Source: Kalaharituber pfeilii
Taxonomy: Eukaryota; Ascomycota; Pezizomycetes; Pezizales; Pezizaceae
DNA: 64,000 nucleotides
Direction: 5' to 3'
NCBI GenBank assembly: GCA_015179045.1
Contig: WHUZ01000077.1
Span: forward strand, 124,001 to 188,000
Position numbers and translations under genes: made by a program. Positions within the stretch are counted from its first letter, which is position 1; each line of letters opens with the position of its first letter. This document shows, piece after piece, positions 22,480 to 34,021 of the stretch. Below the pieces are notes generated by a model. That model did no database searches and was not told where the DNA came from. It saw only the letters and a program-made list of their open reading frames with translations.

Positions 22480-23266
22480 TGCTATATAAGAGTGAGGGTA
22501 GAATGCTATACTTACTCTTTACAAAAGGTGTATATATAGTATGGCCATCTAATATCTTCCAAATGTTCAGGTACATCTGCTGTATATTTTGCAATTGATC
22601 TCAGGTTGCTAGCATGCCTGACGCTGAAGATATTGCATGTGGAAGTTGTACGAGGGGGAGTGCCAAGAGATCGGTCACTAATAGGTGCTCGGTCACTAAT
22701 AGGTAAGTACCAGTATAATAATTTAGATGAGCACTAGCTGCCACGACGCATCTAATACCCAGATTGTCCGAGCCCTACTCTGTAAGTCTAAGGGACTCAT
22801 GGATGCTTTATTAATTGTACGAGAGATATATATTTGTTGTTGCTGGCTTTGTTGTCTTTGTAAAAAAAAAAGGCAGCCATGTCTTAATACTTGGAGATGC
22901 GGCGGAACAATACCAGCCAACGCTGGCATCCATTTACAGTTAGGGTAAAGGCATACCGGAATCACTAGATCTGCTTTTATAATACAACATAATCTGCGAT
23001 TCCCAGGAAAGTTCAATCGTGGTATCAAGGCTCCCGATGGAGCTAGTCACTAGCTGCGTGGCAAAAGCGGGGTGCAACAAGGTGGAGCTACAGAGGGGAG
23101 TTGCAGGTGGACAAGATACGTGGAAGCAGCCAACGTTGCAGCGTGTGTGTGTCTAAGGGTATGGTGCACGGGCTCTATTCACCCTTAGGTACCAGTTGCC
23201 ATATATGCAGATGCTAGTCAATGCAACTTTATAAGTGAAGACTTGCAAATTCAACTCAATAGAAGG
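22480..23266. other. No gene recognised
   Basis: Only short frames. Nothing supported. Confidence 0.45.
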
Positions 23267-23714
23267 ATTTTGCAACATCCGGGTAAAGTTGTTCGGGTAA
23301 TTACAAAGCATGATTATTAAGTGCAAAAATAACCATAACAGCAATAGGGATTTTGCAAGCAACTTGGGATTGTGACTTGGGTAAAATTCTTGGTACAACC
23401 TTAGGAGACTGTGCGATAGCTACATACACGATACGTATAGTGTGGCTGGCATTACTTGCTTCACGACTTGCTTGAGAAGGCATTTTTTTCAGCTCTAATG
23501 ATAGAGGAGTATCTGAAGATATTATAGACAGAAGCGCGTGTATAAAAAAATGCTTTGTTATGAAATCCAAGTTTTCTCAAGAAAATGGGTTTAAGCGGTA
23601 TACTTGCTGTTAATTAACCTGTATATATGCTGTTAACTGTGCCACAAACACTTCGTTGCTACAGCAACATTGCTTAATAATTACCCGAACAACTTTACCT
23701 GGATGTTGCAAAAT
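23267..23714. mobile_element. 448-bp MITE-like element
   Basis: Inverted ends ATTTTGCAACATCC, then GGTAAAGTTGTTCGGG, then TAATTA at 23267-23302 and 23679-23714, with one mismatch over about 35 bp. No coding sequence inside. A clear target duplication could not be assigned. Confidence 0.75.
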
Positions 23715-25511
23715 ATTTCTCTGCCATTGCAACATTTCTGAAGAAAAATCAAATGAATATATCAAAATGAATGTGCTTGGTAAGATAAATGGTTCAAGAT
23801 ACTTTCTAGCCCATGAGTATTCGGTCCCTAGTAGTACTCAAGAAAGGAAGGTTCTCCAGAAATAGTTGAAAAGTGAATTATTATGGAGTAGAAGGAAATA
23901 GATAAGCAAAAAACTAATTGCAGTTCAAGAGAAAGAGATAGCTCATACAAATAGATTGAATTTGGATACTATTGGATTCTTATTTGGAAGAACTATTGTC
24001 GTAAAGTATGGTAAGGGGCGCTAGCAGATATAAAGAACTTCCCTCCGTAACTCTGACTAATGATAGCATAGAAAACTGCTATTATCTAATCCACTATACA
24101 TCTCAAGATGGCCTTCCTCTATATAAGCGATAGTTACAAAATTCAAACACGCATGCATAGCGACACGATATACTTTGCTGGCTAGTGAAGCTGGCATTCT
24201 GGTCGCTTGCCTAGGCACGAAATTAGCCACCTCCATTTTGCTGTACTCACTGATATGTTGGCGAAGCTCATCCCCAGTCCCGAGGCGCCCCAGTACTGGA
24301 GTATAATGCAAGAATTTTCAAGCGACCAAACTGTTCGATACTGCGAGTGCATTGAAAATCTCAGTGAGAGACGGTCAGCTGAGAGTTTGGCCCATGCAAC
24401 GCCAGAGAATAAGGCTACTGAACAGATCGGGGAACAGCAGGCATCATCCTATCTTCCTGCCCTGTCATGGCGAACAGCTGCAAATATCATCCTGCACAAT
24501 GCACTCGCGTCAATAAATAGAGCAATTGTTATCATAGCTTGTCAAATAATCGGCATTCTGCGCACCTTTATTTTCATTTACGATGGTTTCACACGATGAA
24601 TCATGTATTCTACATCACAAATTCAGGCGTTCTCAGGCCAACATGCAATGTTGCTGCAGCGTGGTGTCAATCTGGTTTGGTACACAATCTCAATGCCGGT
24701 TTTTGCAAGTCCATTCGCTGGTACATGCTGCTGGTGAAGTGTTATGCATGAGAGTCTTAGAGTGCATCCCTGTCGAATCTCAACCTTAAACTCTTTTGCT
24801 CTTCATATGATTGCTCTTGATTCATTTTACAACATGCTATTACTGTATTAGATGTCTGTTTGTCGATCAGCAAATGCAGTCAATGGTTTCTGATACGATT
24901 ACACTAGTGACATTGACTCTGTAAAGAATTTCCCCGCCCGCCTATCCCTCTTGGACATTTTTACCTATCCCGGTTTGTTCTGACCCATCGTACACAATTG
25001 TCCACCCTGCCATTGGACATCGTGCAGTATTTTTGAAATTTCACAGCCGATGATAATTGGGCTAGCGCCACTTTAAAATTTTTCCATCTATCGAGGCTGA
25101 ACATCCAGCTGGTGACTCTAGCGTGACTGAGTTTCGTCAATATGGGTGAATGTAATTACTATTCGTGAAAATTCTGCAGGTGGGGAGGATATGAAAAGGA
25201 TGTAAATGGGCGGCCTAGAAATAGATATGGCTCCCTGTAAATCTGAATGGTGTCCAAGTCATAAATTGAAGCCCTGCGATCAAAACGTCTGCGCACTACT
25301 AAGAAGCGTGTACCAAACAATCTTTTGTTGTTTCTGGGACCCTTAGTGCCGAAGGGAGTCAAGGTCACATCACGAGGCGCAATTACTGCTAAATATCCTA
25401 GGTTCTTCCCCCCACGATCAGCAACCATACGGCATAAGGCCCAACAACCTAATCGCCAGCCAGGAGTCAAGCCAGCGAAAGAGTAAGTGTCCGCAAAACT
25501 TATACCTCAAA
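23715..25511. other. Upstream region of the ankyrin-HET gene
   Basis: No convincing gene. A 130-codon frame (24207-24599) overlaps a diverged B-type hairpin (CATGGCGAACAGCTGC at 24468-24483) and has no recognisable domain. A 103-codon frame on the minus strand (25470-25159) is likewise unexplained. The promoter of the ankyrin-HET gene should lie here, but no sure element was identified. Confidence 0.4.
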
Positions 25512-28040
25512 ATGATGGACAGGAACGGAAATATCAACGCCGTACGTGACTCCGGTTGGATATTGTGGAATGCTATAATGGAGGGAAAGAAGAAACAGGT
25601 GTCGCTGCTGCTCGACCGGGGGGCGGATATCAATGCTCTAGATGGCGGGTATGGGACTCCACTGGGTGTAGCTGCATCCACAGGAAACATGAATATTGTG
25701 AAGCTGCTGCTGGACCGGGGGGCGGATATCAATGCTGTACATAGATGGCATCGGACTCCACTGGGTATGGCTGCATCCAGAGGACACACGAATGTTGTGA
25801 AGCTGCTGCTGGACCGGGGGGCGGATATCAATGCTGAATGTGGCGGGTATGGGACTGCACTGGGTGTGGCTGCATTTAGCGGAGAGGCGGAGGTTGTGAA
25901 GCTGCTGCTGGACCGGGGGGCGGATATCAATGCTGTAGGTGGAAACTATGGGACTGCACTAGGTGTCGCTGCATTCAGCAGCAATGCGGAGGTTGTGAAG
26001 CTGCTGCTGGACCGGGGAGCGGATGTCAACGTAGGTGGCACGTATAAAACTCCTCTGGGTGGGTACGCAACTGCCCTGGATGCAGCAAAGTCTGGCAATG
26101 CCGGGCCAGGTCTGCAGGCGCTGCTGGCCGGCGCCATGGCGAATGTCAATCGCAACAATGAAGTGACACCCCCTTTCCCTATGCCATACGCCGGGTATTT
26201 TGCAACATCATCTCTTCGCCATGAAGTACAAGTCAAACGACTCAATACCTCACCACCCTTCCTCGCTAATCCACAATTACAGAGCATCATCCGCGCTGGA
26301 GGTATCCTTACCCCAGACCTTGCTGACGTTCCTTGTACGGAAATCAGCAAGGAAGTGCTCTTTTCCACCCTTACAGCTCTTGTCGGCCTCCGCAGTGATT
26401 CCACTGAACGTCTTCGACACTGGATCCAAAATGATATTCAGTACTTTGTTTCACATAATTTTGATTTTGGTCTAGCATATGCCGCAGCCCGTGTCGGGTG
26501 GAAACACTTCAACGAACAGGCGTTTAATGTAGTGGTGCAAAGGGCGCAGTGGCTGAGGAAAGCAAAGGAAATTGACGAAGAGCGTACAAATGCAATCTAC
26601 AGGGACGGCACTGGACAGCATCTTATCAAGTCACCATACTTCGTAATGCCACGCCGCATTTGGGACCTGAAGAGTAATCGGGTGGTAGACTTTCGAATGT
26701 TGCATGCAGAAGTCAACTCCATCGAGGTTCCACATAAAGGCGCTCGATGGCCTACCTTCTGGGCAGTCTCGCACAGTTGGACTAGCGACATGAAGACAGT
26801 AGAGACTTCTGTTAACCAATACCAGTGGCCTGTCCCACTTCCTAATGGCGTGGATATAGAGTCCTTACGGAAAGAGCTACTTACCCTGGGCCCAGACTAC
26901 GTGTGGCTTGATGTTCTCTGTCTCCGACAGCAATCTGGCACCTCTACAGCCCAGACACTGACTCACAATAACATTCCCCTCGACACAATCAAGCACGATG
27001 AATGGAAGATAGATGTTCCTACTATTGGTAATATATACCGTGCAGCAGGGCAGACGGTGCGTTATTTCAATGGCCTTGGAAGACCTTTTAGTAAGGAAGG
27101 CTGGGATGATCCCCGTCACTGGCTACGGCGAGCTTGGACCTTGCAGGAGATCAGGACGGAAAACAGGACGTTCAATGGAGGAGTGCCACGCGGTAATGGG
27201 CGTATCATCCTGAACACCAAGGGCACAGTTGCTGGGAAGGTCACTACACTGAGAGGTGCCATTCGTCCTCTTTTGAAGCTTGCTACGGATGCAGACAGCT
27301 CTGGTGGCTGCAAACTGTATGAACTCACGAGGGAAATGGCTAGTCGCTGTGCGACACAACCTACGGATAAAGTGGCTGGACTGTTCTACCTCCTGCGCGC
27401 AACTCAGCTACCAACTTACGACGAGAACATAGACGACGAAACTGCCTGGAGGCAATGTTTTTATGTGCTTCCATTCGGAAAAAAGATTGAGATCCTATTC
27501 GACTTTCCTTACCGGGGGACAGAACAGCAATGGTTCCCGACCTGGAAGCAAGTGATGGAATGGCCAGAACGTGACCAGGACTACGAGCACACCCCTACAG
27601 AGTGGCCTCAAAATCGCAGAATCCCAGAGTTGATTGGGCCTAAGAGAGCCATCGAACATATTTTTCTCTGTGAAGTGTGGGCAATTTCTCATGCTCTCGT
27701 TCATAAAGCAAGTGAAGTAAATGAATATGAAGTTAAGATAGGGAGTGAGGTTTTCGGATTCTATTGCCCGTACCTGTCACAAGCGCCAATTGAAACGGAT
27801 GATCGACAATTCACCCTTGCCATCCTCGACCCGGAGCAAACCTATAACAACTGGGTAGTATGCAAACAGCTTAATAGGGAAAATGGGCGATACAGGTCAG
27901 AGGATGAAAATGAGAGTACTATTGAACTCGAGGTTCTCAAAAAGGTTGGGGTCCTTAGAACAGATTCGAACAGTGACTTCTTGGTCCTAAGCGGAGATGG
28001 TGACTCCGTGATGAGAAAGATCAATGCCTTATTTGTGTGA
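25512..28040 (+). CDS. Ankyrin-repeat HET-domain protein
   Basis: 842 codons, single exon, ATG at 25512 in CAAAATGATGG, stop TGA. Residues about 20-215 hold about six ankyrin repeats with the unit VKLLLDRGADINA...GTALGVAA; the units are nearly identical at DNA level. A linker follows. The HET core spans about residues 413-545: FWAVSHSW, YVWLDVLCLRQQ (about 462), IGNIYRAA, WLRRAWTLQEI. HET proteins trigger cell death when incompatible fungal strains fuse; ankyrin repeats usually bind partner proteins. Here the ankyrins are N-terminal to HET, and a further 290 residues of unknown function follow. No signal peptide or membrane segment, so probably cytoplasmic. The gene is intact while its duplicate at 1-2253 is frameshifted. 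No introns are needed. Expression and specificity are unknown. Confidence 0.92.
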   Translation: MMDRNGNINAVRDSGWILWNAIMEGKKKQVSLLLDRGADINALDGGYGTPLGVAASTGNMNIVKLLLDRGADINAVHRWHRTPLGMAASRGHTNVVKLLLDRGADINAECGGYGTALGVAAFSGEAEVVKLLLDRGADINAVGGNYGTALGVAAFSSNAEVVKLLLDRGADVNVGGTYKTPLGGYATALDAAKSGNAGPGLQALLAGAMANVNRNNEVTPPFPMPYAGYFATSSLRHEVQVKRLNTSPPFLANPQLQSIIRAGGILTPDLADVPCTEISKEVLFSTLTALVGLRSDSTERLRHWIQNDIQYFVSHNFDFGLAYAAARVGWKHFNEQAFNVVVQRAQWLRKAKEIDEERTNAIYRDGTGQHLIKSPYFVMPRRIWDLKSNRVVDFRMLHAEVNSIEVPHKGARWPTFWAVSHSWTSDMKTVETSVNQYQWPVPLPNGVDIESLRKELLTLGPDYVWLDVLCLRQQSGTSTAQTLTHNNIPLDTIKHDEWKIDVPTIGNIYRAAGQTVRYFNGLGRPFSKEGWDDPRHWLRRAWTLQEIRTENRTFNGGVPRGNGRIILNTKGTVAGKVTTLRGAIRPLLKLATDADSSGGCKLYELTREMASRCATQPTDKVAGLFYLLRATQLPTYDENIDDETAWRQCFYVLPFGKKIEILFDFPYRGTEQQWFPTWKQVMEWPERDQDYEHTPTEWPQNRRIPELIGPKRAIEHIFLCEVWAISHALVHKASEVNEYEVKIGSEVFGFYCPYLSQAPIETDDRQFTLAILDPEQTYNNWVVCKQLNRENGRYRSEDENESTIELEVLKKVGVLRTDSNSDFLVLSGDGDSVMRKINALFV

Positions 28041-28143
28041 ATTTTCTTTTTTTTTTTTTCCAGTGAAGTTTTTTTTCCCAGAATAGTGCAATGAGAATGC
28101 TTTATCGTTATTCGATGTTATATCTTAACGATTTACTACCCTT

Positions 28144-28203
28144 TGTTTTGTTTTGTTTTGTTTTGTTTTGTTTTGTTTGTTTTGTTTGTTTTGTTTGTTT
28201 TTC
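28144..28203. repeat. TTTTG microsatellite in the 3' flank
   Basis: Expanded TTTTG/TTTG tract. The duplicate at 2350-2395 has only a few units. Confidence 0.9.
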
Positions 28204-28925
28204 GTTTCTTTAAATATTTATTTCATTTCTTTCACCTGCAGAAGTGAGAACTTTCCGCTTTTATTCTATGATGGTATAGTGTTAGATTGGTGTGGCAAGA
28301 TATGAGGAGAGCGTGTGGTTGGGAGTGGAAAAATCGATGATTCATGCAAGATTATGTTGGAGTGTAAATGTCCAGTAGTTAGGCAATGATTGACTCTGGG
28401 CAAGAGACCTGGGTCAAACGCATAGTCAGAGGGGTTTGCAGGATAAATATTGATTGTGATTTTGCCTGTTATATTTTTAGTATTTTCACTTACAGTATAA
28501 AAGTATGGGATTTTATGTTGTGGGAAAAAATTATGCGATATATTTGCGACGGGAGTTATATTGCTTAAGTATATAATACAATAACATTGTTAAAACATTG
28601 ATAGTTATGAAGCGTTGGGATCTCTCTTGGCAGAATTTAATTGTTCGGCTACTAGACAATGATATTGTGCTGTAGAGTACGTGCAGTAACTACGTACTTG
28701 AAACGGCGGCTCTCCTCCCAGCCGTAGGCTGGTAGGCTGAAAGCACTTCCCGCAAACACAGGACGAAATAAAGCAAGCCAATAGACATTCTCTGTGTCGC
28801 TGCTGCTGGAGGGATTCAGAATATGTTTTCTTCCACAGTCTCAATACCGTTTGTTGTGTATGCTTCCAGTGGTGGTTTGTCTAATGGCATGTACGCAAGA
28901 AGCTAACGTCGCTTACCGGGATTTC

Positions 28926-29235
28926 ACCTATTACCAGTGCTAGGAGGTTCTTTACTTATTTCTTATTTTTTGTTACTCATTTCTACTCCCACATTTGCCT
29001 ATGCATTTATATGAGTTCCTCATTGTCATACTTAGCTCCTCAGTACTCTATTCACCTGTAACAAGTTGTTGAAAATAGTATAGTGAAACGTTTAGTCTTT
29101 CCAGCACGTTCGATTGTTTCTACTTCTTCTATATCATTCTACAATGTTCTACTACTTTCTAGTTTTCTCTTATCCGTCATGTATTTATTTGTTGTATACT
29201 ATGTATTCTGGATGTTTCTGTCTTTATGTTCTTTC
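28926..29235. other. No gene recognised
   Basis: Sequence just beyond the duplication edge; T-rich, no feature. Confidence 0.45.
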
Positions 29236-29239
29236 CTTT

Positions 29240-29906
29240 CGATACTTCTAGATCTCAGTTGAGCTCACTCCCATGCCCATCCCAAACATGGGCGTAGCCA
29301 TTATGTGAGTCAAAGGACACAAGGGGCTACCGGGCAATGTGGAAGCAGACAGGGCGGGAAAGATAGGCACATACATCCAATACCAAGACGATATCACCAC
29401 GTAACCTGGGATCAGACAGGCAGCAAAAGCCCGCAGAGCGGAGGAAAGAGACAGACTGGGACTAACATACAAGCCCCTACAGCGACTGGGACACTATGTA
29501 GGCACGATGGCGGGACTGTTAGGAGGCAAAAGCCTACGATCCTGGAGATACCGGATAGGAAAATGTGACAGTCCGGAGTGTCGATGGTGCGGGGAACAGG
29601 AAGAGACCACCACACAACTATTGGACGAGTGCCGAGTATGGAAGGGAAGGATATGACCCGGCGGGTTGGAGGACAAACGCAAACCACTGGAGGAGAGGGA
29701 CAGGGACCCCTTACTGAGACTGATGAGCCAAATGGAGGAGTGAACATATGGATTCTTTATTTAACTTTGTTTTACTGTCATACTTCCCATTTTACTAGTT
29801 AACTTCTTCCTACTTTCATATCATTATCTCCTATGTACATATCTCGCCATAGCCCTCAGGGCAGCATGCGAGTACTGATATATATATATATATAAAAAAA
29901 AAAGGG
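29240..29906 (+). mobile_element. 5'-truncated LINE, ORF2 C-terminus and A-type tail
   Basis: The plus strand reads the end of an RNase H domain (VKGHKGLPGNVEADRAG). After a stop it continues with a C-terminal motif CRWCGEQEETTTQLLDEC (C-x2-C-x9-L-x4-C, where the usual His is Gln-Leu). A 3'UTR follows, then the A-type hairpin at about 29843-29872 (CTCGC...GCGAG with loop TCA), a TATA run and poly-A. Confidence 0.8.
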
Positions 29907-29987
29907 CAGATAATGTGAATGTCACATGCTTGGATGCCGATTTGTACCTACACGAGGAGTAAGGTTAACCTGGCCGTTTCCTTTTGT

Positions 29988-30041
29988 CTGTATCTTTTTT
30001 TTTTTTTTTTTAATATCATTAATCATGTGCCGCCCTTTTTT
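29988..30041 (-). mobile_element. A-type tail cut by a B-type insertion
   Basis: Poly-T, AATATCATTAATCATGTGCCGCCC, then a second poly-T of the next element begins inside the hairpin. Confidence 0.6.
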
Positions 30042-30284
30042 TTTTTTTTTTTTTTTTTTGGTTTCACGTAACACCCGCTTGCAGCTGGTCGCCATGGCAG
30101 GGTCCCTAGACCGAAGTCCTTATGGCCCGGAGACAGGCACCTATGCAACTACCTACAAAATCGTCCACTGTAAACGCACACAACAATACCACGACTTCGG
30201 TGATGCAGAGGAAACACAAAGCGAAGCCCAATCCTCCAAAAGAACAATCAAGCACAAATACTCAAATATATATATATATTTTTG
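30042..30284 (-). mobile_element. B-type LINE 3'UTR
   Basis: Poly-T and the B hairpin (TGGC-loop-GCTG inner stem). The 3'UTR at 30113-30262 also occurs at 3122-3270. Confidence 0.75.
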
Positions 30285-30750
30285 TTAAATCACGTAACCC
30301 CGCTTGCAGCGCCAAGCCATGGCAGGGTCCCTGGGCAAGCCTTCAAAGCCCGGAGACAGGCTTAACAAAGTTCTATATACACCTCGCCATTCCACCCCCC
30401 TTCTAAAACCTGATTCCAGAACCTTGCGGACGTTCTTCTGGTTTCTGCATCGGGAAGGCTCCCCTATTCCACCCCATGACCTCCTCCTTCTCCTCTCCTT
30501 CCTCTCTCCTCTCCTTCCTCCACCCTTCACACCTTCGCAGCCCGAAACAAGAATTTCTCGTTACATGACGTCCTCCCCCCCCTCATGACTTTCCAACCCG
30601 GGTCGGGAAATCGCGCGCTTCTAAAACCTGATCCCAGAAAAGAACCTTTCCAACTCATCCCACTCCTTCCCATTCTCCGCCGTCCTTTTCCAGTTCTTCT
30701 CCATGTCCCCCCATTCTCTAAAGCCTTCTGGACGAAATTACCCTGAACCA
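30285..30750 (-). mobile_element. 5'-truncated B-type LINE
   Basis: Begins at the left with TTTGTTAAATCACG and the B hairpin. The minus strand then encodes a diverged version of the ORF2 end seen at 36557-36700 (ending with WKRT, ...ELERFFSG-like wording). A CCTTCTCCT-rich low-complexity stretch lies at 30484-30535. Confidence 0.7.
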
Positions 30751-30787
30751 TTAGTAAGGCCAATGCTGACAGAGCGGACTGATCACC

Positions 30788-31248
30788 TGTTAGGCTTGGC
30801 AGAAGGTTCGTTATCTTTTAAATAGGGTAGTGCTACGGAAGTATGTGTCATTATTTATGGTAGGGTCTCCGGACCTCTAAGGCACTCAGTTTATGAAGCT
30901 AATATGCACACATGCATTAGTACATATCATTATCTTGCGTCTGTACTATTTTTGCATGTTTCTGCTACATGGACCTGTTAACACATATATTGGCAGTAAT
31001 AAGGAATTGCCACGTTGCCAGTCATTTATTCACTTGTTGACTAGTCATGTAGACTGCGCTTAAGTCTATATAAGCGCCGGCTGGCGATAGCATAGTTAGA
31101 AGAATCAAGACACTAGCGGTGTTCTAAGTTCTCTATAACTCTGAAACCTATCGTTTCCTTATTACACCCGTGAATCGCTCCGCCCCGCTGCGCGCCCTAC
31201 GCCGAGTAGCTGCCCTTCCGGTCCGCCGTATATAGCCTCCGTAGCCGT
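30788..31248 (+). repeat. LTR of the TGTTACGG family (diverged)
   Basis: Starts TGTTAGGC. Contains TTATGAAGCTAATATGCACAC, GTCTATATAAGCGCC (TATA box) and ACACTAGCGGTGTTCTAAG, all shared with the solo LTRs at 19801-22242 (inverted) and 39148-41702. Ends near CCGTAACA. The 3' part differs from the others and no target duplication was found. Confidence 0.6.
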
Positions 31249-31309
31249 AACATCCATTTCCAGCGCACGGCGAAGCCGAGCCCCTCATGCCCGTAACAGA
31301 AACTATAGA

Positions 31310-31590
31310 TCTGGATTTATATATTTTTACATATATTAACGTTAATCCTTTCATTCAAACCCCACTGGGCCGTAGCACTCATCACCACTTATTACCTACG
31401 CTATGTCCGCGCATCACAGCTGCTACAGATTGGCAGCAATGTCCAGTCGACATGACATGAGGGGCCAGAGCGTCAGATACCATTGGGGGCCATTATAGAG
31501 TCTAGGAAGGCCCGAGAGCAACCTCATGCTCTATGTATATAGATGCCGTACTTTTGGCTGCCCTGTCTACGGAGTAATAACAAGTTTTTC
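31310..31590 (+). repeat. Fragment of a TRIM-like LTR element (TGTTAGAG family)
   Basis: 31310-31440 matches the inverse of 57735-57840. From about 31476 it shares GGCCCGAGAGCAACCTCATGC-like wording with 34022-34189 and 50985-51157. It is degraded, so ends are approximate. Confidence 0.5.
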
Positions 31591-31882
31591 AATAGGGACA
31601 AGGTTATTGAGCAGTTCTTATCAGAGGCCTCAATGGAGGTATGACCACTTTGTTGCATCACTCCATTCTAGCTCAGTAGCATACTATTGGAATTCAGTAA
31701 AATAGACAGAACATTCTTTCTTTGCGTGTCAAAGATTCTAGAGCTTTAGATCTGCTGAGTACTATAGTAGTCAGAGTCATCAAATACAGTTTTAAGAATA
31801 GTAATCAGAGCTGCAAAGTTAGTAAGATTGATATAATTATCTAGAATAAAAGAAACTACTTGTTCCAGTGCCATTTTGTTAA
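31591..31882. other. No gene recognised
   Basis: Nothing supported; target of the two retroinsertions that follow. Confidence 0.4.
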
Positions 31883-31894
31883 GTAAGGACATAG

Positions 31895-31948
31895 TCCTGC
31901 CTTGGCGAACAGCTGCATGCGGGGTCACGTGAAATTAAAAAAAAAAAA
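31895..31948 (+). mobile_element. 54-bp hairpin-only B-type retroinsertion
   Basis: Target duplication GTAAGGACATAG (31883-31894, 31949-31960). The body starts TCCTGC at the hairpin base and ends TCACGTGAAATT plus 12 A. Confidence 0.95.
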
Positions 31949-31969
31949 GTAAGGACATAGGATAGCATA

Positions 31970-32051
31970 TTTTTTTTTTTTTTTTTTTAATATCAATACT
32001 CGCAGGCCGCCCTACGGGCTATGGCGAGGGTCTTTATTAAATAAAATGAAG
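31970..32051 (-). mobile_element. 82-bp A-type retroinsertion
   Basis: Target duplication ATAGGATAGCATA (31957-31969, 32052-32064). It uses part of the previous insert's target copy, so it is the younger of the two. Poly-T, hairpin, then 24 bases of 3'UTR. Confidence 0.93.
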
Positions 32052-32103
32052 ATAGGATAGCATAGGTAACTTTGTTTACCAGGAAAAGTGCTCACCTTTA
32101 GAT

Positions 32104-32601
32104 TGTCAAAACGGACAGTCTGATCCCGCCTTCTATTATCACGACATACACGTTCTGTTAATGTTTTATTGGCTTAATTCTTTCTTATCTTCGTTTCACA
32201 TGTCGTTCACATGGATGGTTGCTATGGTTATCTCGTATATTGTAATTCTTTCATTTATTTACGGAATTACTTCGGATATCACATTCAGCTGGGATTTGTT
32301 TCGAACTCGCATACAGCTTGTGTTACTTCGTCTTTTCTTTACAAAACTGTACAAGTTTGTTGCCTATATCTACGGCTACCATTTGGGTATAGTCGTCTCG
32401 CTTTCTGTGTATATAGTCTGCGGAAACCCGCACCCACTTAATACCACAGAGTCGCTCCACTCCTCTCCTCGTTACCTTCCTCCGTGCCTCCACTCCATTG
32501 CTGCCTCCGTTTGTACCATTATCTTTCCTCTATAGCGCTTGCCCCGCTATCCTTATTCTTCCGCTACGCATCGTATTACCCTCTCGTGGGTCACGTTGTT
32601 A
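32104..32601 (+). mobile_element. Solo LTR, 498 bp (TGTCAAAACGG family)
   Basis: Begins TGTCAAAACGG, ends CACGTTGTTA. Target duplication TAGAT (32099-32103, 32602-32606). A near-identical copy with a hAT MITE inside is at 55115-55995. Confidence 0.93.
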
Positions 32602-32606
32602 TAGAT

Positions 32607-32928
32607 GAGGTTGAAGGAGGAACGGCCCTCAATTGATCTCGAGACTCTTCAACCTTGTCAGAGTCAGGAATTTTTTGAGAAGGGTTAGCAGGAGTGAAAG
32701 TGTAAAAAGGGGGTGCATTTCAGGCTAGAGGGGCTTGTGTCATGCGAGGCAGCAGTAGTTGTAAGTTGGAGGTTAGCAACTTGAAGTTGAGTGTTGAGGT
32801 ATGCAACTTCTGCATTAAGGTGTATAACCTCTCCACTATCTTGTGGTGACAGCGAGGTATAGGAAGGGAGGTTGCTGATGTCCATTAAAGTGGCTTTGAT
32901 ACAGTCCTGTAGTCCCTTCTGGTCTTAG
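32607..32928. other. No gene recognised
   Basis: A 66-codon minus-strand frame (32885-32685) contains a short leucine/valine heptad-like stretch but no known domain. Confidence 0.35.
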
Positions 32929-32939
32929 CATTTGGAGGA

Positions 32940-33140
32940 TTTTTTTTTTTTTTTTTTTTTTTTATAATATCATTACTCACATGCCGCCTGTAAGGCTATG
33001 GCGAGGTATTGCTTAGATACATATCAGATGAATAACTAAGGAGAAGGAAAAGAGGAAAAGAGAAGAAGAGAGGAGTAACCACTCCTATGATCGTCCAACC
33101 CATTCCAGCAGCTCTGCCAGTGTGTCCCTGTCTCCGTCTG
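32940..33140 (-). mobile_element. 201-bp A-type retroinsertion
   Basis: Target duplication CATTTGGAGGA / CACTTGGAGGA (32929-32939, 33141-33151). Hairpin with inner stem GCCT/AGGC and outer CTCGC/GTGAG, that is, changes on both strands. Confidence 0.9.
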
Positions 33141-33319
33141 CACTTGGAGGAGGTCAGTGAGGGCTGCAGTTGCCAACGTCTACAGTTCAAGTGTCAGAAG
33201 GTGTAACATGATGATGATGTAGTGATGTCACTCGAAACGGGCAGTGCGCTTGGTAGAGATTGTGGCACAACCTAGTGTAATACCAGATTGTAAATGGGGC
33301 TCATGATCTATGGAGCACA

Positions 33320-33412
33320 GGCAGGCAGCGGTTCAGTAGTGGTTCAGCAGGCAGCGGTTCAGGAGACAGTGATTCAGCAGACAATAATTCAGCAGGTCCT
33401 GACATTCAGCAC
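33320..33412. repeat. Minisatellite, GGCAGCGGTTCAGCA-like units
   Basis: Five to six imperfect units of 14-18 bp ending in TTCAGCA or TTCAGGA. Confidence 0.75.
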
Positions 33413-33689
33413 AGCAGGTATCCAATCCTACTTAGTGAAAACTAAATACAAGAGGCTGCGTGAAGAGAAAAGAAAAAGAGAGAATACATGGCCATGAACA
33501 CCGCCAGATATGCACCTTGAAAACTCCGCAGTCTATACTCGATCGCCTTCAATTCATTCCGAATTCTACTGAATACTTCTAATGTGCCAGAATGCTTGTC
33601 GAAACATCTTAGCGTGGTATTGATTGTCCGTCAGCCGTTATTCCCGTTACAATATGCACCATCGGAAAACTGATTCCCCCCAGCTGGGA

Positions 33690-34005
33690 TCGGGTTATGA
33701 GATATCCAGATGCGCTGTTCCAGGAGGAGCAACTACCAGATAGCTTCCCCCGAAAGTGAGAAATTGCCACTGAAAAGTGATACGGCTTCCGTGTTTCCCG
33801 AGGTCCAGCTCAGGCGCGAATGTCGTATGCAGAGCCGGTCTGGGATCTACGTTGAATACTACATTGCGATTGGCGAAGGCCCCAAGGGGGATAAGGTTGA
33901 GGTGCGGCTTGATTCCCCTCTCGGGAGTCATGACCAGCCTGAGGTGGTCTTGCCTCAGGTGCAGTTGCTAAGTATGTCCTGTATATGTCAAGTTCCATGA
34001 TCCTG
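33690..34005 (-). other. Possible fragment of a host gene
   Basis: The minus strand has an open, protein-like stretch with HLNLIPLGAFANRNVVFNVD, then DPRPALHTT and WQFLTFGGSYLVVAPPGTAH. It has ordinary amino-acid composition and no repeats. No start codon context, intron or domain could be fixed, and I do not recognise the family. It may equally be chance. Confidence 0.3.
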
Positions 34006-34021
34006 CCCTAGAACCCTATTC

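Noticed and set aside
24207..24599. 130-codon ORF upstream of the ankyrin-HET gene
   Set aside because: No domain, and it runs through a decayed B-type hairpin; probably chance.
33710..34000. Plus-strand 96-codon ORF
   Set aside because: The minus strand reads more like a protein over the same bases, and neither could be tied to a family.
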